64,000 bases of DNA from RPQJ01 sp963846885 (GTDB taxonomy: Bacteria; Pseudomonadota; Gammaproteobacteria; Steroidobacterales; Steroidobacteraceae), in the NCBI GenBank assembly GCA_963846885.1, contig CAWJXS010000012.1:1-64000 (forward strand), read 5' to 3'. A model generated the notes under the pieces. That model searched no databases, had not been told where the DNA came from, and worked only from the letters and a program-made list of their open reading frames with translations. Position 1 is the first letter of the stretch, and the number at the start of each line of letters is the position of its first letter. The position numbers and the translations under genes were made by a program. Below, one piece after another: positions 36,703 to 44,039 of this stretch.

Positions 36703-36981
36703 ATGAGCCACAAACACGAGCATTTGCTGCGCACGATTTTCCAGGATCCCGTCAGCGCCAACATCCACTGGCGCGAGATCGAGTCCCTGCTGCGCCACCT
36801 GGCGGCGGACATCGAGCCGCTCTCCGGCGCGCGCCTGCGGATCAAGCTGAATGGCGTCGAAGGCATCCTGCATCGTCCGCATCACGGCATGACGCTGGAC
36901 AAGAACGCGGTGCGTCACCTGCGCGATTACCTCGCGCACGCGCGCTGCACCCCTTCGCAATACGAGCAGCTGCACCACTGA
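36703..36981 (+). CDS. HicA-like (YcfA family) protein without an adjacent antitoxin
   Basis: 92-residue protein of the HicA/YcfA double-stranded-RNA-binding fold: IHWREIESLLRHLAADIEPL, then RLRIKLNGVEGILHRPHH with the HxxH-like region, and LDKNAVRHLRDYL. GGAGG lies upstream of the ATG. HicA toxins cleave mRNA and are normally paired with HicB. No HicB gene is found on either side: pirin lies upstream and a convergent M20 peptidase downstream. This subgroup often stands alone, so it may be a stable domesticated protein rather than a toxin. Confidence 0.72.
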   Translation: MSHKHEHLLRTIFQDPVSANIHWREIESLLRHLAADIEPLSGARLRIKLNGVEGILHRPHHGMTLDKNAVRHLRDYLAHARCTPSQYEQLHH

Positions 36982-37031
36982 TTGGTCAGGACCACGCGCG
37001 AGTGGTCTGGTCGCGGTAGGGACCGCTCAGT

Positions 37032-38327
37032 TCACTGAGTCAGTCGATGCAGCAGCAGCGCCGCGCGCTTGACCTGCAGCGGCAAGGTCTCGAGGTTCAC
37101 ATACTCGCCGGGCGCATGATCGTTGTCGCCGTCGGCGCCGAGCCCGTCCAGGCAGGCGAGTCGGCCGTCACCGCAGACGAAGGCGATGTCGCCCGCGCCG
37201 CGTTCGACCGGCGGTTGCGCGACGATGCTGCCTGCGCCGAGATCGCGGCTCACCGCGTCGAGCACGCCCAGGATTCGTTCGCTGCCGGGGTTGGGGGCCA
37301 TCGACGGATACTCGTTTTCCACGATGAGCTCGGCCTGCGTGCGCGGCAGGTGGGCCGCGACGATGGCCTGCATCTTCGCGCGTGCCGACTCGAACTGCGC
37401 GGCGCCCAGGTAACGGATGTCACCCTCGACCCGCACCTCGCGCGGAATCACGTTGGTCTTGCCGAGCGCGGTGCCGCTCTTGGACGCGGTGTCGAAAGTG
37501 ACGTTGGTGCCGCCCACGATCACGGACGGGTTGTAGGTCAGGTTGGGTTCGCGCAGCTCGGTGCGGAACTGGTCGAGGATGCGCGCGGCTTCGAAGATCG
37601 CGCCATAGCCGCGTTCGTTGCCGAACACGCCGGACGAGTGACCCTGGATACCCGAGACGTGCAGGCGCCACGAGCCGATTCCGCGGCGGCCGATCACTGC
37701 CTTGCCCGGCGCGCCACCCTCGAAGGCCAGCGCGATGTCGGATTCTGCGGCCGCGGCCAGCAGTGCTTCGCGCGTCACTGCTTGCGGCGAGCCCGGGTCT
37801 TCCTCGTCGCCCGTGAAGACGACCGTGACGTTCATCGCCTGCAGTCGCCCCGTGGCGTGCAAGGCTCGCAGGGCCTCCAGCGCCACCAGGTTGCCGCCTT
37901 TCATGTCCGAGGTGCCGGTGCCGTAAGCACGATCGCCGTCGCGGCGGAAAGCTTCGCCCTGCAGCACCGTATCGAGGTGGCCGATCAGCAGCAAGCGCGG
38001 CCCCTTGCCCGTGCCGCGATGCTGCGCCACGAAGTGGCCGGCACGCTTCATCTCTGCCGGCAGCGCAACCCAGCGGGTCTCGAAGCCGAGCGCTGCGAAT
38101 TCACGTGCATAGATGTCGCCCACGGCGCGCACGCCGGCGAGATTCTCGGTCGCGCTCTGCACGTCGACCGTCTCCGCGAGCAGCTTCACCGCGGCATCCA
38201 TGCGGCCATCGACTGCGGTAACGATTTGTCGTTCGAGCACGGCAGGCGCGTCAGGTTCTGCGCCCGCGGCCGTCCCCGCGAGGCTGAGCATGGCAAGACA
38301 GCACAGGTAATGCGGCGCTCGGGTCAC
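37032..38327 (-). CDS. Secreted M20-family metallopeptidase (glutamate carboxypeptidase-like)
   Basis: 431-residue zinc hydrolase with a signal peptide (YLCCLAMLSLAGTAAGA). Di-zinc ligands appear in LIGHLDTVLQG, YGTGTSDMKGG (bridging Asp), and FTGDEEDPGS (catalytic Glu pair), plus a C-terminal His in DNDHAPGEYV. A dimerisation insert, GIQGHSSGVFGNERGYGA, sits between. The closest described relatives are glutamate carboxypeptidase G2-type enzymes, which remove C-terminal glutamate. It probably acts in the periplasm. Confidence 0.92.
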   Translation of the reverse strand: MTRAPHYLCCLAMLSLAGTAAGAEPDAPAVLERQIVTAVDGRMDAAVKLLAETVDVQSATENLAGVRAVGDIYAREFAALGFETRWVALPAEMKRAGHFVAQHRGTGKGPRLLLIGHLDTVLQGEAFRRDGDRAYGTGTSDMKGGNLVALEALRALHATGRLQAMNVTVVFTGDEEDPGSPQAVTREALLAAAAESDIALAFEGGAPGKAVIGRRGIGSWRLHVSGIQGHSSGVFGNERGYGAIFEAARILDQFRTELREPNLTYNPSVIVGGTNVTFDTASKSGTALGKTNVIPREVRVEGDIRYLGAAQFESARAKMQAIVAAHLPRTQAELIVENEYPSMAPNPGSERILGVLDAVSRDLGAGSIVAQPPVERGAGDIAFVCGDGRLACLDGLGADGDNDHAPGEYVNLETLPLQVKRAALLLHRLTQ

Positions 38328-38371
38328 AGGGAGCCTCGCAGTCGAATGGTCGGCAGGAACGTAGCTGTGGG

Positions 38372-38953
38372 TCAGTGCGGCAGCATCGGCGGTACGCCGA
38401 TGAAGCGCTGGTGGGCCCAGGCGACGAAGATCACGTAGACGACCAGGCCGCCCACGACCGCGAGCACGTCATTCATGAGCGAGGGCGGAGTGGCGACCTT
38501 GCCGGCCACCGCGGGACGCTTGCCCACCGAGATGCGATCGACGACCGCCCAGGCCAGAAAGCCGCCGAACAGGAGCACGTCGGCGAGCGTGCCATTCGCG
38601 AGCAGATGCGCGAGGGCCCAGGCCTTGGTCGCGGTCAGCATCGGGTGCTTTACCGCCGCCTTGATGCGGCCAGGCAGGTACGCCGCGAACAGCAACGGGA
38701 AGACCGGCAGCATGAGGAGCGCTGCGAGGTGGCGCGTCCAGGTGGGCGGCGTATAGAGCACGACTGGCTCTGCGCGCGCCAGGGCGTAACCGTGCACGAG
38801 CAGCACGAAGCCGATGACCGAGACCAGGGCATAGATTGCTTTCCACGGTGCAGCGCCCAGTCGCGCGACCATGGCGTTGCGCCAGGCCGGCGCCACGATG
38901 GCGAGCGAGTGCACGCCCAGGAACAGCAGCAAACCGGCAACGAGGTAGGTCAT
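38372..38953 (-). CDS. NnrU family membrane protein
   Basis: 193-residue inner-membrane protein with about six helices, beginning MTYLVAGLLLFLGVHSLAIV, and the conserved VKHPMLTATKAWALAHLLANG segment. NnrU relatives include the isoprenoid methyltransferase-like and 15-cis-zeta-carotene isomerase group; the name comes from nitrite/nitric oxide clusters. Its ATG overlaps the stop of the LysR gene upstream (ATGA), so it is translationally coupled to a regulator. GGGAG precedes the start. Function here is unknown; no denitrification genes are nearby. Confidence 0.88.
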   Translation of the reverse strand: MTYLVAGLLLFLGVHSLAIVAPAWRNAMVARLGAAPWKAIYALVSVIGFVLLVHGYALARAEPVVLYTPPTWTRHLAALLMLPVFPLLFAAYLPGRIKAAVKHPMLTATKAWALAHLLANGTLADVLLFGGFLAWAVVDRISVGKRPAVAGKVATPPSLMNDVLAVVGGLVVYVIFVAWAHQRFIGVPPMLPH

Positions 38954-39930
38954 GGGGTCTCCCTTGGGTTCGGCGCGAGTGTAGCCGACGCGGGGTTGCC
39001 GGGGCGTGCAGGTTCCTTGACCCAGCGGCGTGAACTCGCAGTCCAGCGCAGCAGCAGGTCGGCGGCGAAGTCCGAGAACACGCGGACCTTGGCCAGCTGG
39101 TGTCCGGCTGAAGGGTACACGAGCGAGATCGGCGGCCCCGGCATTACGAAGTCCTCGAGGATCAGCTTCAGTTCGCCGCGCGCCACGTACTCGGCGACGA
39201 GGAGGTCGGCGGTGTGGGTGATGCCGAGACCGGCGGCCGCCGCGATGATCGGCGCTTCGGCCGCATTGAACGTCATCGCGAACTTCAGGTTGAGGCGCTT
39301 CGGCGTGTACGGCGGTGGAAACGTCCATTCGGGTGGCGCGCCCGATGCCTCGGTCAGTCCGACGAGCCTGTGACTGCGCAGGTCGTCAGGCGTGCGCGGC
39401 TCGCCGTGATCCTGCAGGTAGGCGGGCGCGGCGCACGTCACGATGTTGATCTGCGACACGCGGCGCGCAACGAGGCCCGACTGGCGAATGGGTCCCACGC
39501 GCAGCGCGACGTCGACGCGCTCTGCCACCAGGTCGACGATCCGGTCATTCAGGCGCAGGTCGAGTTCGATCAAGGGATAGCGACGCGTGAACTCGGGCAG
39601 GGCAGGGAGCAGCAGGTAGCGCCCGAATGCGACCGGCACGTCCACCCGCAGCTTCCCCTGCGGTTTCGAACGCGTGTCGCGCAGCGTCTCCTCGGCGTCG
39701 CGCAATTCCTCGAGGATGCGGCGCGTGCGGCGCAGGAACTCTGTGCCCTCGGCCGTCAGGCCGACGCGGCGCGTGGTGCGATTCAGGAGTCGGGCACCGA
39801 GGTGTTTCTCGAGGGCCGCGACGTGCGCGCTGGCAGCGGGGCGGGAGATCTCGAGTTCGTCCGCAGCCCGGCCGAACGAGCCGCGCTCCGCGACCCGCGC
39901 AAACACCCTCATCGCGAGCAGTTGATCCAT
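38950..39930 (-). CDS. LysR-family transcriptional regulator
   Basis: 326-residue LysR protein of the CrgA/PA-type group. The helix-turn-helix is at about 5-60 (RVFARVAERGSFGRAADELE, HLGARLLNRTTRRVGLT), followed by a substrate-binding domain. The C-terminus is longer than usual (about 300) and ends within the NnrU start codon. It is divergent from a 42-residue membrane-protein gene, with a dyad GAATA-N12-TATTC between them. Likely target genes are itself, NnrU and the small protein. Confidence 0.92.
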   Translation of the reverse strand: MDQLLAMRVFARVAERGSFGRAADELEISRPAASAHVAALEKHLGARLLNRTTRRVGLTAEGTEFLRRTRRILEELRDAEETLRDTRSKPQGKLRVDVPVAFGRYLLLPALPEFTRRYPLIELDLRLNDRIVDLVAERVDVALRVGPIRQSGLVARRVSQINIVTCAAPAYLQDHGEPRTPDDLRSHRLVGLTEASGAPPEWTFPPPYTPKRLNLKFAMTFNAAEAPIIAAAAGLGITHTADLLVAEYVARGELKLILEDFVMPGPPISLVYPSAGHQLAKVRVFSDFAADLLLRWTASSRRWVKEPARPGNPASATLAPNPRETP

Positions 39931-39952
39931 GACCTGATTGTTCTGAAATCCG

Positions 39953-39974
39953 GAATAGAGTGCAACGGTTATTC
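39953..39974. promoter_or_regulatory. Dyad in the LysR/small-protein divergent promoter
   Basis: GAATA (39953-39957) and TATTC (39970-39974) are perfect reverse complements 12 bases apart. The match extends outward to AATCCGGAATA and TATTCGGATT with one bulged base. Position and shape fit a LysR binding site between the LysR gene (start 39930) and the small membrane-protein gene (start 40035). Confidence 0.5.
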
Positions 39975-40034
39975 GGATTTATCACAACAGAGCAGGGGCG
40001 TACCTTGAGCCTCACAAAAGCAGGAGGTTCCCCC

Positions 40035-40163
40035 ATGTTCAATCGCAAGCAGTCCCGTTTCTCAATGTTCGACATCGCCGTCGGCTCCAGTCTCGTCGTC
40101 AGCGTGGCGTTCGTCGTCACCATCCTGGTCGAGGCCGTCGCCGGCATGCAGAGCTATCTCTGA
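40035..40163 (+). CDS. 42-residue single-pass membrane protein
   Basis: Short protein with a basic N-terminus (MFNRKQSRFSMFDIAVG) and one long hydrophobic helix (SLVVSVAFVVTILVEAVAG). The ribosome-binding site CAGGAGGTT lies close to ideal distance from the ATG, which argues for real translation. It belongs to no family that I recognise. It lies divergent from the LysR gene and upstream of another tiny membrane protein at 40382 with the same ribosome-binding sequence. Confidence 0.7.
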   Translation: MFNRKQSRFSMFDIAVGSSLVVSVAFVVTILVEAVAGMQSYL

Positions 40164-40223
40164 TCGCATCCGCTCCCGCGAGGCCGGCCGCCTACGGCTT
40201 CCTGATGGTTCAAAAGTCTAAAA

Positions 40224-40245
40224 AAGCATTACAGATCATATGCTT
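40224..40245. promoter_or_regulatory. AT-rich promoter island with inverted repeat
   Basis: AAGCAT (40224-40229) and ATGCTT (40240-40245) are reverse complements 10 bases apart, in a stretch far richer in A/T than its surroundings (40208-40253). TAGTCTAG at 40278-40285 may be part of a -10 region. It is upstream of the hairpin leader and the 39-residue gene and is likely their promoter or operator. Confidence 0.4.
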
Positions 40246-40303
40246 AACAAAATGCTGCGGCGCAGCACGAAATGCGCTAGTCTAGCTTCCGATCGCCCGG
40301 TCT

Positions 40304-40358
40304 GAGTCGGCACTCCGCCACTCCCGATCTCCCCCTCAGGTGGGGCGGAAGCCGACTC
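40304..40358 (+). promoter_or_regulatory. Structured leader hairpin before the 39-residue gene
   Basis: Outer arms GAGTCGGC (40304-40311) and GCCGACTC (40351-40358) pair perfectly, with an inner stem TCCGCC (40314-40319) and GGCGGA (40344-40349) and a 24-base loop. There is no T run after it, so it is not a standard terminator. It ends 13 bases before the AGGAGG site of the small gene at 40382 and could act in translation control or mRNA stability. I cannot match it to a known riboswitch. Confidence 0.5.
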
Positions 40359-40381
40359 CGGCCTCGCGATCAGGAGGTTGC

Positions 40382-40501
40382 ATGAACCGGCTTAACCGCG
40401 CTTATCCCTGGGCTCTCGCGCTCTGGCTCGCCCTGGCCACCGCGACGACTTTCCTGGCGCTGGCCAACGCGCTGCAGAACTGGCAGTTGACGATGGGCTG
40501 A
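40382..40501 (+). CDS. 39-residue hydrophobic protein
   Basis: Very short gene translating to MNRLNRAYPWALALWLALAT and continuing through one hydrophobic helix to NALQNWQLTMG and a TGA at 40499-40501. AGGAGG lies four bases before the ATG, preceded by a hairpin leader and an AT-rich promoter-like island. The codon use and membrane-helix pattern support a real peptide. No family is known to me. The pairing with the 42-residue gene upstream suggests related small membrane proteins. Confidence 0.6.
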   Translation: MNRLNRAYPWALALWLALATATTFLALANALQNWQLTMG

Positions 40502-40579
40502 TCATCGGGCGACGCGACCGCTGACGGCCGCGTAGTAGGCTGCGTGCCGGCGCTCCGCCGGCCGCTCGAGAGTCCGCCC

Positions 40580-42043
40580 ATGTCTGGATCACCGCCTGGC
40601 CAGGAATCCCTGGACCCCGCCGATTGGGAGGCCATGCGTCGACTGGCCCACCAAGCCATCGACGATGGTTTTGCCTACCTGCAGAGCGCGGGCGATCGCC
40701 CCGTCTGGCAGCCGGTGCCCGAATCCGTGCTGGCCCGACTGCACGAGCCGCCCCCGCGGCAGCCGCAGGGTGCCGCGGCGGCTTACCAGGAATTCAAGGA
40801 ACTCGTGCTGCCCTACGCCATGGGCAACACCCACCCGCGCTTCTGGTCGTGGTTCATGGGCAACGGCACGCCGTTCGCCGCCGTCGGCGATTTCCTCGCG
40901 GCCGTGCTCAATCCCAACATGGGCGGCGGCAATCACGCGCCCAACCACGTCGAGTCGCAGGTCGTCGACTGGTGCAAGGACATCGCCGGGTTCCCGCTCG
41001 AGTCGAGCGGCCTGCTCGTGAGCGGCGGTTCGATGGCGAACTTCGTCGGGCTCGCGGTGGCCCGCAATGCGCGCGCAGGCGTGGACGTCCGCGCCGAAGG
41101 CGTCGCCGCGATTCCGCGCCCGCTGGTGACATACGCGTCGGTCGAAGTGCACAGCTGCGTGCAGAAGGCGATCGAATCGCTCGGGCTCGGCGCGCGCTCG
41201 TTGCGCAAGGTGCCGGTCAACGCCCGCTTCGAGATCGACGTCGATGCGCTCGCCGCCATGGTGGCGGAGGACAGGGCCGCGGGGCGACAACCCTTCTGTG
41301 TCATTGGCAACGCCGCGACCATCAACACGGGCGCGACCGACGACCTGGATGCGCTGGCCACGCTCTGCGCACGCGAAGGGCTCTGGTTCCACGTCGACGG
41401 CGCCATCGGTGCGTTGCTGGCCCTGGCCCCGGAGCACCGGCACCTCGTCCGCGGCATGGAGCGCGCCGACTCGGTCACGCTCGACCTGCACAAGTGGCTG
41501 CACATTCCGTTCGAGGCTGCCTGCGTGCTGGTGCGCGACCGCAAGGCGCATCGCGAGGCCTTCGCGCTGACGCCGGAGTACCTGGAGAAGACGGAACGCG
41601 GCCTGGCGAGCGGTCCCTTGTGGTTCAGCGAGTACGGGTTGCAGCTTTCACGCGGCTTCCGCGCGCTGAAGGTCTGGCTGTCGATCAAGGAGCACGGCCT
41701 CGACCGCTTCGGCCGCCTGATCGATCGCAACATCGCGCAGGCGCATGAGCTCGCCGCGCTGGTCGCGGCGGAGCCCGACCTGGAAGTGCTCGCGCCCGTC
41801 GCGACCAACATCGTCTGCTTTCGCTACAACCCGGGCGGCCTCGACGACGAACGCCTCAATGCGCTCAATGCCGAGCTGCTGATCCGGCTGCACGAGAGCG
41901 GCATCGCCGCACCGTCGTACACCACGCTGCATGGCCGCTATTGCCTGCGGGCCGCGATCGTGAACTTCCGCACCACCAGCGCCGATTTGCCGGTGCTGGT
42001 CCGCGCCGTCAGGGAGATCGGGGCGGCGCTGCCGCGTCATTGA
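40580..42043 (+). CDS. Pyridoxal-phosphate-dependent group II decarboxylase
   Basis: 487-residue fold-type I enzyme of the aromatic-L-amino-acid/glutamate decarboxylase family. The PLP Lys lies in LDLHKWLHIPFEAACVL (about residue 304), with FHVDGAIGA holding the Asp that pairs with the pyridine nitrogen and HSCVQKAIESLGLG the stacking region. The start at 40580 is chosen by homology; an earlier GC-rich Met is not supported. It makes an amine from an amino acid; the substrate is unclear. Its last 35 bases overlap the convergent beta-propeller gene. Confidence 0.9.
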   Translation: MSGSPPGQESLDPADWEAMRRLAHQAIDDGFAYLQSAGDRPVWQPVPESVLARLHEPPPRQPQGAAAAYQEFKELVLPYAMGNTHPRFWSWFMGNGTPFAAVGDFLAAVLNPNMGGGNHAPNHVESQVVDWCKDIAGFPLESSGLLVSGGSMANFVGLAVARNARAGVDVRAEGVAAIPRPLVTYASVEVHSCVQKAIESLGLGARSLRKVPVNARFEIDVDALAAMVAEDRAAGRQPFCVIGNAATINTGATDDLDALATLCAREGLWFHVDGAIGALLALAPEHRHLVRGMERADSVTLDLHKWLHIPFEAACVLVRDRKAHREAFALTPEYLEKTERGLASGPLWFSEYGLQLSRGFRALKVWLSIKEHGLDRFGRLIDRNIAQAHELAALVAAEPDLEVLAPVATNIVCFRYNPGGLDDERLNALNAELLIRLHESGIAAPSYTTLHGRYCLRAAIVNFRTTSADLPVLVRAVREIGAALPRH

Positions 42044-43145
42044 GCTCGAGCACGCCGAGCGTGGGCGCATGCAGGCTCTGCACGTAGAGCCTGCCCGCGT
42101 GCTCCGTCGCGCCGCTCGTCTCGGGCAGCTTGCCGTCCGGGTCCTGCAGGTCTGCCAGCACGCGGCCCTGCTCGTCGAAGGCGAGCACGTGGCCGTACAC
42201 CGGCGGCACCGGCCAGAGCGACTTCGGCAGTCGCAAAGTCAGCGCTCGCAGCCACGGCTTGTCCGACATCGAGTCGATCGCCGCGCTGCGCGGCTTGGTG
42301 AAGCCCGTCCAGTAGCGGCCATCCGGGCCGCGCGTGAGGTTGTCGGGAAAGCCAGGCAGGTTGTCGAGCACCACGGCGACACCTGCGGCTTGCGTGCGTA
42401 GAGCTGTCCCTGCATCGACGCCGTCGGCGGAGCGCGCGATTTTCAGGATGCGATACGTGCCCGTCTCGGCGACCAGGGCTGATTGCTCGTCTGCGGCAAG
42501 CGCAACGCCGTTTGGAAAGCACAGCCCCTGCGCGACGACACGCGTCGTGCCGGCGGCCGGATCGAACTCGAGCAGGCGTCCGGTGCAGGACTGCTCGAGA
42601 ATGTCGTAGAGCGCAGCGTCGAACGTGCCGTAGTCGCGCGGCGAGCTGCGCTGGGTCGCGTCCGTGAAAAGGATCTTGCCGTCGGTCGCCACGACGAGCG
42701 CGTCCGCGAAAAGAATCGGCGTGCCGTCGACCTTGTCGGTCAGCACGCGCACCTCGCCCGCGGCATCGACGGCCAGCAGGCCGCGCAGCGCGTCGGCAAC
42801 CAGCAACTGTCCATTCGCATCGAACGCGATGCCGAGCGGACGACCGCCGGTGCGTGCCACGACTTCCTGCGCACTGCCGTCGGGATTCATGCGCAGGACC
42901 GCGCCCGACAAGGTGCCCGTGTACAACCGGCCATCCGGTCCGAACTCGATGTGTTCGGGTCCGATCTCGGGCGCGATGGAAACGAGGCGCACCGCCGCGA
43001 GCTTTTCGTTGCGCGCGTGGACGCCTGCATAGCCTGTCGACGCAGGGGCCTGCCACGCGACCGGATCGATCGGCACCGGCCACGCGAGCAGGTAGGCCGC
43101 AACCAGCAGGATGACTACGCCCGCCACCAGGATGAACTTGCGCAT
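42009..43145 (-). CDS. SMP-30/strictosidine-synthase-like beta-propeller protein
   Basis: 378-residue six-bladed propeller with an N-terminal membrane anchor (FILVAGVVILLVAAYLLAW). Blade motifs include EFGPDGRLYTGTLSGAV, RPLGIAFDANGQLLVADA and LPGFPDNLTRGPDGRYWTGF. Relatives include lactonases and strictosidine synthase; most bacterial members are hydrolases of unknown substrate, located in the periplasm. It starts 27 bp after the BKACE gene on the same strand and could be the last gene of that operon. Its end overlaps the decarboxylase end on the other strand. Confidence 0.85.
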   Translation of the reverse strand: MRKFILVAGVVILLVAAYLLAWPVPIDPVAWQAPASTGYAGVHARNEKLAAVRLVSIAPEIGPEHIEFGPDGRLYTGTLSGAVLRMNPDGSAQEVVARTGGRPLGIAFDANGQLLVADALRGLLAVDAAGEVRVLTDKVDGTPILFADALVVATDGKILFTDATQRSSPRDYGTFDAALYDILEQSCTGRLLEFDPAAGTTRVVAQGLCFPNGVALAADEQSALVAETGTYRILKIARSADGVDAGTALRTQAAGVAVVLDNLPGFPDNLTRGPDGRYWTGFTKPRSAAIDSMSDKPWLRALTLRLPKSLWPVPPVYGHVLAFDEQGRVLADLQDPDGKLPETSGATEHAGRLYVQSLHAPTLGVLELNDAAAPPRSP

Positions 43146-43172
43146 CGTCTCGATCTCCGGGCAGTGCCGCGC

Positions 43173-44039
43173 TCAGGCGGCGAGGTGCAGCATCTGCCGC
43201 GCTTCGGCGGGAGTCGCGATTTCCCTGCCAGCCGCGCGAGCCAACGCGACGATGGCTGCAATCAGTTCGCCGTTGCTGCGCGCCTTGCGACCGTCCGGCA
43301 GGTAGAACGTGTCTTCGAGTCCGGTGCGCAGGTTGCCACCGAGTTCTGCGGTGCGTTGGTGCAACGGCCAGACGTTCTCGCGTCCGATCGCGGTCACCTG
43401 CCAGGTCGCACCCGTGGGCAGCAGCCCGACCAGTATCGGCAGCAAGGCCGGGTCCGCCGGCATCCCGGAATCGACGCCCATCACGAAGTTGAGGTCCGCG
43501 TGGCCGCGATAAAGGCCGGCGCGCATGAACATCCCGACGCTGCGCACGATGCCGACGTCGAAACACTCGAATTCAGGCAAGGCGCCGGTTTCGCGCATCA
43601 CCTCGAGGAACGCCGCCACCTTCTCGACGGGGTTGTCGAACAGCATCGGCGGCCAGGCCCAGCGGCCGTCGCCACGCACCTTGAGGTAATTGAGCGAACC
43701 GGCATTCGCCGCCGCGATCTCCGGGCGGATCGCGCGCATGCAGGCCACGGGGCCGGCGATGTCCGGTCCGACCACGCCGGTGGATTGATTGAAGATGACG
43801 CCGGGGCAGGCATCCCTGATCGCCTGCGCGATTTCGAGCGCGATTGCGGGATCCCAACTCGGCAGATGGCCCTTGCCTGCGTCCTGTTGCCGAAAGTGCA
43901 CGTGCACCACGCTGGCACCGGCATCGCAGGCGGCGCGCGCCTCACGCGCCATTTCTGCTGGCGTCACCGGCACGTTGTGCTGGGCCGGATCCGTGAGCAC
44001 GCCGGTCAGCGCGCACGTCACCACCACCTTGTTCGTCAT
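43173..44039 (-). CDS. BKACE family protein (3-keto-5-aminohexanoate cleavage enzyme-like, DUF849)
   Basis: 288-residue zinc TIM-barrel enzyme. Zinc ligands His46 and His48 lie in SVVHVHFR, and a C-terminal segment, RTGLEDTFYLPDGRKA, is typical. BKACEs condense a beta-keto acid with acetyl-CoA to give acetoacetate and a new CoA ester. The start codon overlaps the stop of the carboxylase alpha gene (ATGA), so the two are translationally coupled. This replaces the HMG-CoA-lyase-type enzyme expected in atu/liu operons, which suggests a variant of the last carbon-cleaving step. Confidence 0.88.
   Translation of the reverse strand: MTNKVVVTCALTGVLTDPAQHNVPVTPAEMAREARAACDAGASVVHVHFRQQDAGKGHLPSWDPAIALEIAQAIRDACPGVIFNQSTGVVGPDIAGPVACMRAIRPEIAAANAGSLNYLKVRGDGRWAWPPMLFDNPVEKVAAFLEVMRETGALPEFECFDVGIVRSVGMFMRAGLYRGHADLNFVMGVDSGMPADPALLPILVGLLPTGATWQVTAIGRENVWPLHQRTAELGGNLRTGLEDTFYLPDGRKARSNGELIAAIVALARAAGREIATPAEARQMLHLAA

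Noticed and set aside
36592..37031. hicB antitoxin gene near the HicA-like gene
   Set aside because: The flanking gaps are 111 and 50 bp and contain no frame with HicB features.
40304..40358. Known riboswitch class
   Set aside because: The hairpin does not show the conserved core of any riboswitch I can recall, such as cobalamin, TPP or SAM; I keep it only as a structured leader.
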